NCBI RefSeq assembly: GCF_008831285.2
Contig: NC_045147.1
Location: 22,716,981 to 22,780,980 of the forward strand
Length of the DNA stretch: 64,000 nucleotides
From: Nymphaea colorata
Lineage: Eukaryota > Streptophyta > Magnoliopsida > Nymphaeales > Nymphaeaceae
Direction of reading: 5' to 3'
A model generated the notes under the pieces. It did no database searches and was not told the origin of the DNA. It saw nothing but the letters and a program-made list of their open reading frames with translations. How positions within the stretch are numbered: position 1 is the stretch's first letter; every line of letters begins with the position of its first letter. Made by a program: the position numbers and the translations under genes. Below, one piece after another: positions 13,245 to 23,920 of this stretch.

Positions 13245-13415
13245 TACGCGGAGCCAAAAGGTTTTGGTTAAGGAGCATTATATGTAAAATTGCAAATTTT
13301 TTAATCAGCACCAATATATAAATAAGAAAAATTGTTTAGAAATATCAATATACAAATAAGAATTTTGTTGAGTCCGTGTGGTCAATTGCCCACATGCAAT
13401 GCACATGTGCCTTTG
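13245..13415. repeat. Short dispersed repeat, family A copy
   Basis: Opens with GCGGAGCCAAAAGGTTTTGG, has GGAGCATTATATG, a TATAAATAAGAA core and ends near TGTGGTCAATTGCCCACATG. The same order occurs at 13735-13890, 34495-34680, 48885-49052 and 49637-49812. Boundaries approximate; transposon class unassigned. Confidence 0.55.
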
Positions 13416-13734
13416 CCCATGTTATGACCCACTGGCCAGAAAAGATCCGAAACCCCCTTGCTCCAAGAGCCTACAGCAGTGTCAACTGTCAATGAATAAT
13501 GTACAGTGGTGAACACATATCAGTCATTCATGCTTACCAGCCCCACCAACTAATGCTATGTTTTTGGAGTCCCGACTACTGACATAAGATCCAAATTTAT
13601 TACTGTGTTTAAATAAGTGGTGGGGCCAAGTTGTGAGTATTTACCCAAACCAACCTACTGAATTTTCTTTATTTACACAGATGTTTCATTCATTTTTTTT
13701 ACACAAAATGTATGATTCCACGACTGGCTTGAAT

Positions 13735-13890
13735 TTGGGGGAGCCAAGTTTTTTTTGGCTATGGAGCACTTTTAAAAAAAAAAAATTATTTTTGAAGGAG
13801 CACAATATATATAAATAAATAAATAATTATAAGACATCTATGTAAAAATAAATAAAAATTTTGTTGCCACTGCAGCTTACTAAATTTGGG
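13735..13890. repeat. Short dispersed repeat, family A copy
   Basis: GGGGGAGCCAAGTTTTTTTT at the left, then GGAGCACAATATATATAAAT, AAGACATCTATGTAAAAATA and AAATTTTGTTGCC. This is the same internal order as the insertion at 48885-49052. Confidence 0.55.
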
Positions 13891-15439
13891 TCATGCTTGG
13901 TTTCAAACAAGAACTTGAGAACCATATCTAAATAGAACTAGATTTAAGTTAATCCTGAGCTGAACGATCAATTTTGGGGTTAGATCGACATCGAATAGGT
14001 CCGAGACACTGTACCTACCAAGGGCCCTACTTGGCTCTTCTGTTGGGTGCTAGGACCAGAACCAGGTTAGGTCGGGTCGGGCCCAACTTGAGCTTGCCTA
14101 CCTGGTCTTCCCTCGCCCTACAAATTGCCATATTGCCTCACGCGTATCGTGTGCTCCTGTTACTTGGGGCTGTGTATGCGCTTTTAGTGACAGATGGGAA
14201 CAGACATGCATAAATAAATACTGTTGGCGTGCGGTGATGGAATTTTTTCATTTGAAAGCAATAAAAAAATGTTGGGTGATGGATAATAGAGCTCATGGGA
14301 AACGGAAGCTTGTTATTGTGGCGGATTTCCAATCAGATTTCTTTGACCCGGAGCCCGTCCTGCACCACATGTTCACTCATGCCTTGCGTCTGTCTTCGGC
14401 CTACCTAGTTGGACCAGGTTTGGTTTACCAATGGGATCGGATCCACCAAAGGATTCCGAATCCAGAAAATGTCATTTGGAGGCTCAACAATTTGGAGTAA
14501 ACTCAAACAGCCGCTACAGATTTATATTTTTTCTGGTGCGAATGAGAAGTGTGTCGACATGTTCCCCACGGAATACCGCAGGGGCATTTTGGTAATTTTA
14601 TATTTCACTAAGGGCATTTGGATTGTTTCTAACCCATATAATCTCTGTTAAGGACCATAACATATAACTTGTCTGAAAGGACGTTGATGCTATGTTGCAG
14701 TATAAGTCAATTCAAAGAAACTAAAATTTAAAATTTTAAAACAAGGAAAATTTGGAAAAATATGTTCATTCGTTATTTTGGAATAAAGTTTTCCAGAACA
14801 TTTGCTGGAGGAAAGTTTAGGAAAAACAAAGACAGAGAGGATGAAAAAGAAGAACTTAAACATCTACTACCAAATGAACATTTATTTTTTGGAAAATCGG
14901 AAAACGACAACTTTAGGTATAGTAGAAATTAAAGGGTGAAAATAAGTGGGGGCTCCGTGGGGCATTGAATTTATATGTTTTTACTTCGGTGCACCTAGGT
15001 CCCTAGTTACATGGAGCGACTCCATCAGACCAAAGATAATTATAAATTGATTAGCTATATATTTAATGACGTAAAAAAAAATATTTCTGGCTTGGCTCCT
15101 ATGGAATATAACACAGTTTAGTCTAATATGATCTGTATAAGAAGATCAAACGTAGAAAACACAGAATTTCAAAAATCTCGTAGACGAGCGTGTTAGGATA
15201 TCTAGCTAGCACAGGATCGTATTTGAGATTGTGATGCAAAATGGTGGGCTTAAAATGAAAAACTTCCTGAAAAGGAAAGGAAAAGATTTGACGGAAGAGA
15301 GAGAAAGAAGGGGTTGGAAGGAAGGAAGGCCTAGGAGGAGAGATGATAATCATCACAGCAGCCTGCTTTTTCTCTCTCTCGTTACTGCCGACTGGCTCAC
15401 TGGTCCGCTGGAGCTGGCGGACCCCACCACTTCGCCCTT

Positions 15440-16025
15440 TTAAAAGATCCATCCCTCGCTCTGCGTCTCTCTGTCTCGATCTCTCTTTCAGAGGGGCGTG
15501 GGGGTGGCGGGGAGAGAGAGATCCACCGCATCAATCCTCTTCAGCCTGGGATGGTAATTGGTATCAAGCAGAAAAGGAGGTAGGAGAGAGAAAGAAAAAG
15601 GTTAGAGAGAGAGAGTCAGACAGATAGAGGTAGGTTAGGGAGTGAAACAAGAGAAGAAGGGGTGGGGGAGAGGGAAGCGGTGCGGGAGGCCAAGTCTTAG
15701 AGAGAGAGAGAGAGAGAGAGAGGAAGAAGGTTAGGGGAAGGGAAAGAGAAGAGGAGAAAGCGAAAAAGTGAAGCCCGAGAAGGACCAAACGGAGGGAGAG
15801 AGAGAAGGAGAGGCTACCTAAGCCAGACAAAAGGAGAAAGAGTGATCCTATCTATTCATTGTGAGAGGGGACTGGGGACCCCGCCAAAAGGTGGCCAGCA
15901 AGAAACGCCATGCCCATCCCCATCAGCTTCCCCTCACCTCTCTGAAAGCGGAGGGTAGAAGTTTCAAGAACAAGGAAAGCCGGAAAGCAGGTTTGCTGGG
16001 GAGGAAGATTTCTTACCTTTCTCTC
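15440..16025 (+). promoter_or_regulatory. Promoter/5' leader of the Raf-like kinase, with two uORFs
   Basis: A pyrimidine-rich patch of CTCTCTGTCTC type (about 15450-15490) is followed by a long purine tract rich in GA (15570-15835), as seen in leaders of TATA-poor plant genes. Two short upstream ORFs are visible: 15551-15583 (10 codons) and 15910-15945 (11 codons). The main frame is open back to at least 15861 but without an ATG, so the first in-frame ATG is 16026. The transcription start is unknown. Confidence 0.5.
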
Positions 16026-19000
16026 ATGGGGAGCCCGTCGGAGGATCTTCTGAAGAAAATCCAGGAACTTGAAGTTGGGCAGGCTCAGTTGAAGCATGAG
16101 ATGTCCAAATTGATCGTCAACAAGGAAGGCACCTCAGTGTGCCCTCATCCTCAACATCCTCATCACCAATCCCACCAAAGATCCCAATCGGTTTCGCCGA
16201 AGAGGTCGAGGCTCTCGAACTTGAGCCGCAAGGGAATCGATGATTTAAGGCAACGTAAGGGCTCGTCTTCGCTTCGTCATTCGTCGCCGCTGAGCCGGAG
16301 CGGCGACAACTTTTCTTCCGGACGCAAACTCGAGTATGGGGCGGCCATTAACTTCACGGATAAGCAGTGGCTGAACATTTTGCAGTCCATGGGTCAGTCT
16401 GTTCACGTGCTCGACCTCAACGGCCGGATAATTTACTGGTTAGGACTTCCAAATTGCAGTTACTATTACGCCTTCGAATTTCTTGATCCTCTTTTTTTTG
16501 GGGTTTTGGTTCTTCTTAAACTGGCTTATCGTCGAATTGATTTGGAGTGTGGACGCGCAACTGGTTTCTGTATTGCCTTTACTGGAATCTTTATCATGAC
16601 TATTAATGGGTGTCTCTCATTTTGTTGTACTAATGAAGGTTCTTGATGCAACCATATGCATTTAATGCATCTTGATTTTACTGGATCAGCAGCGTTTGGT
16701 TTGTCACGTCCGTGACCAGCCATGGTTGTTTGGTTGAATATATTAGGCCTTAAGATGCGGCTGTTCTGCTGCTTCTCATTTATTGAATCTAATTTATTGA
16801 AATTTTGGGCACATAGCTTTCGGTTACAGTGTAGAGCATTTCGGATTATTGAAATGTAGCGTTGAATTTTTTCCTGAAAGAACTGAAAGTTCTAAAATTC
16901 TATGCCAATTCCTTTTTTGCTGATTAGAGTCTTGTTGCAAATGTTCTCATAGGTATTTTTCATGTAAAAACTACATGGGAGTGAAAGGCTGATTGCTCTT
17001 CAAAGGGAAAGGTTGCCATGTTGAAGTTTGCATTCACTACTTCCTAGTTTTGCTCTTAGCAGGTTGTTCTGTAATTCATGTACCTGAAGTCTCTGCCTAA
17101 TATAGATCAAATGACGTCTCCTTCTGACTGGCCTACAACATGTAGAATAAAGATGATGATACTTGCGACTGCAATTTGTCTCGCTTTCTGAAGGCTCATT
17201 CGGAAATGCCTGCCGGAAATCCTAAGCGACCATGTGGAGATGCTGATGCATATCATCAATAGTTTGAAAATAGTGCAAGACCGTTGCATATGATAGATGT
17301 CTAAATAGGTGACTCTCTTGACATGTTTGACAAAAAGGGGGATTTGAAGATTTTCTTGTATCATAAACATGATATTTTTTCTCTGCCCCTATTCTATTTA
17401 ATGTTTCACCTTTTTTTACTTCATGTTTTTTGCAAACAGCAAAGTATGACTGTGAGGATCAATTTTTTGGCTTTAAAATGATGACTTTCCTAAAAAGGAA
17501 GTTTCTGGGATTCTCAATGAAGTATATGGTTACCTGAAACATTGTCTTGCCAGGATATAGGCATGATCAGTGTATATGACTGTTTGATACTGTTAAAATT
17601 AGGTGGATGTATGAAAAGTATTGATAGAAAATGTGTAGCTCACTGTGAAACTTTCGTATGCATATAAAAAGGTAATTTCTGTCGATGAATCCGTGGGTTT
17701 CGGAATATGAATAATGACAGCTGATAGCCTTTTAGTTTGCTTGAGACAGGAGATTATAGGTTGATTGATGGTCCTGTCTGTCACCTGTTGGAAATGCTGG
17801 TTAGGCACATCTATGCCGAACCTTTGCATTGACCAGATAACATGCATGTTTTTCTGTCTTTATCTTGTATATATTTTTGGATGATTTATTTTGGTCTTCA
17901 TTTTGTTGCTGTTGTAGGAACCGAACTGCAGAAAGGGTGTATGGCTATTCTGCATCAGAAGCACTTGGTCAAGATGCTGTGAAGCTACTTGTCGACGCCC
18001 GTGATATTGATATTGCAGAACGCATAGTTAGCCAGATAAAAATGGGTGGAAGCTGGTCTGGCCAGTTTCCAGTAAAAAAGAAGTCAGGGGAGCGGTTTTC
18101 AGCTATTGCTTCAGATACTCCACTATATGATGATGATGGTAGATTAATTGGGATAATTTGTGTCTCGAATGATGTCCGTCCTTTTCAGGAGAATACAGTT
18201 GCACTGGATGGTTTTGGCCCTTCAACATTAGATTCTGGTCACAGCTCTAGAACCATTTTTGCTAGCAGATCTGTTGGTGATTCTCAGCAACCGCTTCAAG
18301 CTGCAATTGCATCCAAACTTTCAAATTTGGTGAGTGCAATATGCGATATGCTTTTTGTCTATTGGTGCCTGTAAATGCTTGAGTATATGGAACTGAGCAT
18401 GTTATTAGGCTTTGCCTGTATGTAAAAATATGTTCTCCAACATGCAAAGAAAATTTTGAGATTCTCATTTTTGGTCCACTGGTGCAGGCTTCAAAGGTGA
18501 CGAACAAAGTCCGTTCACATATACGAGTGAATGAGAACACCACAGAACGAGAAAGTGGGTTTGCCAATACCCATTCATCTGATGTTGGTAGCTCTGAGAT
18601 GTCCTTGCCTGCTGACCAAAGAGAAGATGCAACATCTAGTGGAGCCAGTACACCGAGAGGTGATGTACCACAATCACATTTTAGCATGCATAGTCCGGCT
18701 AGTTCAGGGGAAAGGTCTCCTGGAAAAGGACACAGGGATTCTCATGAGGAAGGGGATGGAAAAAGTGGCATTCACAAAATTTTAACTTCAAAGGCAGAGG
18801 CTTGGATTTCAAAGAAGGGAATATCATGGCCTTGGAAAGGGAATGAACAGTTTGGAATGGACTCAAGGTCTCGCTTCACTTGCCCGCATCCGAATACCGA
18901 CCAGGATAGTGACCAGAAGGCCTGTGAAACTTGTGTTGCCCCTGAAAATCAAGCACCTGACAACAATCAACAGGCCAACAATGAGCCCACAGGATCCGGG

Positions 19001-19677
19001 TCTTCTGCAAATGTGAACAGCACGAGTAGCGCTAGCAGCAGTGGGAGTACAAGTAGCAGTGCTATACAAAAGTTGGACTTGGAAACTGACTGCTTAGATT
19101 ATGAGATTCTGTGGGAAGATTTAATAATTGGGGAACAGATTGGACAAGGTAGAAAAACTTGGTAGCAGCAAAGACAGCGTTTTTACTTTTATCCTGTGTG
19201 TGGGGTGTAGTTATTACAAATCCTTGCCTGTGCATGCTTTGATATGTTTCCTTATTTTTAATTTTGTGAATACAATTACACTTCAAGTTTCTAAATATTA
19301 CATCAGGATAGGAAATTTTTAGTTTAGAAGAAACTGAACTGAAGTTTGATGTCAGGGGTGATATTCATTGTGGGCCTACTAAATAGTTTTTCTGTTTCTC
19401 GTAGGCTATTTTCTCCAAGATTTTCAACTTTTTTTTTCCTCTTTATTTGATTCCATTCTGTCTACTAATGTGGCCTAGCAAGTTTTTGGATTTTTTTTTG
19501 AAGTGACTAATGATTATTTCATTCGAATGTCCATGTATGCAAATGTTTTACAACAATGGAAATTGAAGAAAAAATTCTGTTCAGTAAGGGATGACAGTGT
19601 AATTTTCACGTTATTTTGGCCTTTCTAATTTTTTCATGTTATTTTTGCCTTTCTAATTTTTGCACGAGTATTCCATC

Positions 19678-19728
<51 letters not shown>

Positions 19729-22700
19729 TAATTTATGTTCAAAACTTCATTGAAATGGGCATATGCCTGTATTCAAGAGTAAAACTTGTGCTAGTGCCAG
19801 AAAGTTGTAACGTTCTATTCATAGACAAATGTCTTCATTTTAACATGTAATCTTTGAAATTTGTTGAATGACAGGTTCTTGTGGAAGTGTCTATCATGGT
19901 CTCTGGTATGGCTCGGTAAGTTATTGCTTTGTTCGTCTATCTGGGTGACTTAGGGAGCTTGTTCCATTGTCTAGTCTATTGGACTACTTAGAGGGCTTTC
20001 TTCTGAGTATGGCAATGTTAAGTGTATGCTCCCAGGCTTTTCTGTCCCAAATCTGGAATCTAAGTTTCTTGTTACAAGATAGGAAGATTATGATTTAAAT
20101 GCTGTGCATCTTTGAACTTCTCATTTAGTCATGAAACCAGCTGTCCTTCAATTACAGGATGTGGCAGTTAAGGTTTTTGCCAAGCAGGAGTACTCAGAGG
20201 AAGTCATAGAGTCCTTCAGGCAAGAGGTATTTAAACTGAAAGCAACTTTCTTTGAGAAGCCTTGGTTTAGCATGATCCTACTTGTGTTTTTACTTTATCA
20301 TCTACACTTTTCTTGGAGCTAGGCAAGGTTCGCTGGTTTCTTCTCATATTTCTATATGTTTTTCTGCTTTCCTTTTTGCTTGTCGTTGGTGATTATGTCA
20401 ATGCTAAACTTCTAATATGGTAAGAAACAAGCAGGCAATGGTGTACTGTTCACTACATTTCTTCACTGTTCTTTGTTTTCCTGAGACTAAGTATAATACG
20501 ATTGTTTGTGTCATATGCTCATTGTTGGAGTGCTTATAGGAAATTCTATCATACATGTAACCTCCTACAGATCAAAGTGAAGTCAAAATTTGGGTTTAAT
20601 GCACAAATATATTTTAATAATAGCACCAATATTAAGAATAAACACGAGAATGTTATTAAGTATTTTGCAAAATGTTTCCTTTGGGCATTGCATAGGAGCT
20701 TGTTTTGATAGTTCTTGGAATTGAAAGAAAATGGATATTTTGTCTGTTCAAGAGAATCTTTTGTCACTGATTTTCAATAATCAGTTGCCAAGAATATCAT
20801 TATGCCTGTTTTGATGTTAGTATATGTTTTCCCATTCAATGTTCATTCAGATGTGATGATCAAGTGAGAAAAATAAAGCGTGCCCCATTCTTTGAATATT
20901 TTTAGTTCTGTATCATATTAAAGGGTTTCATTCTTTCAATTCCTGAAGGTGTCTCTGATGAAGAGGTTGCGGCATCCAAATGTCCTACTTTTTATGGGAG
21001 CAGTGACTTCTCCTGAGCGCCTTTGCATTGTCACTGAGTTCTTGCCACGGTATATTCTTGATTTCTTTCCTTTCAGTGCATGCTTCAATACTAAGAGTTT
21101 CATTTTGGTATGGGTCCTTTTCTGTTTTCCTCCTTCCCTTCCAGATAGTTCTTCCCCTGATTTTTTTTTTTTTGGTGGAGTTACTGGATAACTTATATAC
21201 ATCATGCATTAGCAGTTATAGGCCCATGTCATTGTTATCTTAATTTTTAAGTTCTCATTATCCATTTGTCTAAGTTAACACATTTTTAGATGAAAAAGCG
21301 GGTTGAATGATTGTAGCCTCCTTGTGGTTGACCCTTGTTCATTTTCATCAAGGTTTTTTTTAGTTTTTACTGGAAGGGTACTATTATAACTTTAAAGAAT
21401 ATGTTGAAGCAACTTGGGCTTCCTTAGCGAGAAGCTCTCTTGATTCAAATTTCCATCTTGAGAGGACAACTAATGCTGAATAGAACGTCATTTTTGCATG
21501 CAAATAATTATATTAGGAATAAATTTTCAGGGCTTTTTATTCGTTAAGATAGGTCAAGTTTCTCTGCTTTGACTTGCATTTTTTGAATGTAGTGGAAGCT
21601 TATTTCGCTTGCTTCAGAGGAACACTGCAAAGTTGGATTGGAGGCGGAGAATTCATATGGCAATGGATATTGTGAGTAACTTTTTCACCATTTTCCATGC
21701 ATCCACTACCTATCTGGGTAATTTATGTGGTCACTGCCCTTATATGTTGTATATGTATTGTCCTGGCAATATTTACATGCTCTGTGTTATAATGGTGAAT
21801 TTCTAGTTGTATAGCTAATGTCCATGGACAATGCGGAACTAAACTTTACAGACTTGGATTGTGAATAGAAGCTTAGTTTACAAACATAGCACCTGTGACC
21901 CTTTTTGGATTTCGTAAAAGGACTCAAGCTATATATATTTTACCCTATAATATGATAGGCTGAGTGCCCCTTTCTCACATGGTTGGCCTTAGTGCGTTTC
22001 CATTGGAAAAAAAAAAAAGGAAAAATCTAAACTTATGTCTTAGTGCGTTTCTGTTGGAAAAGGTTTTGATATTACACACTTTCATGATTATGTTTGATGG
22101 GAGTAGGAACGTCATAAGACAATTGTTTACTGAAATTGATGAAGTTAATTGAACATACTGCCAGCAAATTAGTAGACGCTGTATCTTCTTTCTTTTCTAA
22201 ATGATCTTAGCTAAAAACTGCTGTAATCCTTTCTTAAATGGTCTTAACTAAAAACTGGTGTAGGTTTTGCTTTTATGATGCAAGCCTGCTGGAGATAGGT
22301 TCACTACATTGTCATAAGTGTCATTTAGACGTTTTTGGGTTTCCATTATCAGTTAGTTATTTTCCAAGTTGTTTTTCTTGGATTTTTTTTAATAATTTTG
22401 AAAAAAAAGCATCTTAAAAAATAAAGATAAATAAATGAAAAACAAAAAAATTGAAGATGATAATATAAATGAAGATAGATTTTAAACTAGTAAATAGCAA
22501 ATGACAATCACAATATAGCAAATATCTTCTTTCCTTCTTCCTCTTTCTTCCACCTCTACCTTTCTTCTTTCCTTCTTCCTCTCCACTTCTCAGTTGCAGT
22601 CAGCAGAGGAACTTCACATCAGTGAAGCGGAATCATAGTTGAAGTCATTGTTATTCTGCCAATGCTAAGCTCAGCTGCTCCAGCCCTTAGTAGGATGCTC

Positions 22701-23889
22701 TTTTCCAAAGAAAACCAAATCTTTGTTCTCAAATTCTCATCCCTACCTTCTGTCATTTCCCCTTTTGGCCATTAAAAGAATTTTCGGATCTGGTTTACCC
22801 CTATGTTCTAGTTGGTTACTGCATATCCCTTTTAAACAACAATAGGAGAACGCGTCACAGAAAGTTCTATAATGTGCCACATGTGTGGCTTCTAAATAAC
22901 AGATGGATTGGAACCAGAGAACATGCAGTATTGTTGTAATGAAAAATCCTCAAATCAAAACCTTGAAAGCGCATGGTTCACAAGAAACATCTAGTCACAA
23001 TGGACTAGAATAGATAAGCACTTGTGATAAAGGACTTAGAACAAAGGCACACCAGTCACTCACTTGAGACGTTCAAGGTGAATCAAACAGCAGTTAAATA
23101 ACAGCACAATTCACAGGAACATGCATAAAACAGATTACAATAGATGAAAGAAATATATATATGTACAATAGGGAGAAATGGGACCAAAAAATTGAGTATT
23201 CATGGTCATGGCGTATATAATTATATATACAAACACATATATCTTTATAAATTGAAAATGGCGTTATTTTCAAAATACTGTAATTTCTTTCATGGTTTTT
23301 TCATTTTCCTTATTTTTATGTTTTTAGCATGACATACTGGGAATGATGATATTTGTGACAATTATCTATTGGAGACTTTGTTTTTATCCATTGCTTGTTT
23401 TCTGCAAGCATCTTAGCTAGCTAAAGATAGGTTGTTACTGCATTTGTCTTGGGCAACAAACAATAGGTACAAATGAGCTCAGAAGGGTCCTGAGTAACCA
23501 TACGATAGGTTAAAGATATTGATACGCTAGTTGTGATTTGGTTGAGATCATCTTCTTAGTCAAAGAATGATATACATGGTTTCCTGGCTTCCTTTTTCTC
23601 TGTGAAGTGTTACAATTGGTATGAGAATCTAAAATCCAACAGTTGGACGTGGGGTTTCATGCACACAGGCACATGCTTTAAAGGGGGTGGATTGTAATGC
23701 GCCATGTGCATAATGGAACTTGAGAATAGATCCATATTAAAACGGCAGGGGGTTATATACCTGCTTGCCATACTACCAGTTGTCCTGTTATGTAGCCTTT
23801 TTGGTTACAAAAATAGACATAGACACAGTACATGGAAAAGAAGGCAGGAATATGTAACCCTAGCAAATTGATATCATTCACCTATCATG

Positions 23890-23920
<31 letters not shown>

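Larger units (their letters stand above)
5737..15430. other. Intergenic, repeat-rich; no gene supported
   Basis: About 9.7 kb between the neprosin-like gene and the Raf-like kinase. It contains (TA)n and (GA)n microsatellites and several MITE-like or short dispersed repeats, listed separately. The first kilobase probably includes the 3' untranslated region of the neprosin-like gene. The open frames here are short, show no family motifs, and several run into simple repeats. Confidence 0.6.

Noticed and set aside
15123-15830. Several overlapping frames in the GA/CT-rich region before the kinase
   Set aside because: Low-complexity products of the purine tract in the kinase promoter and leader.
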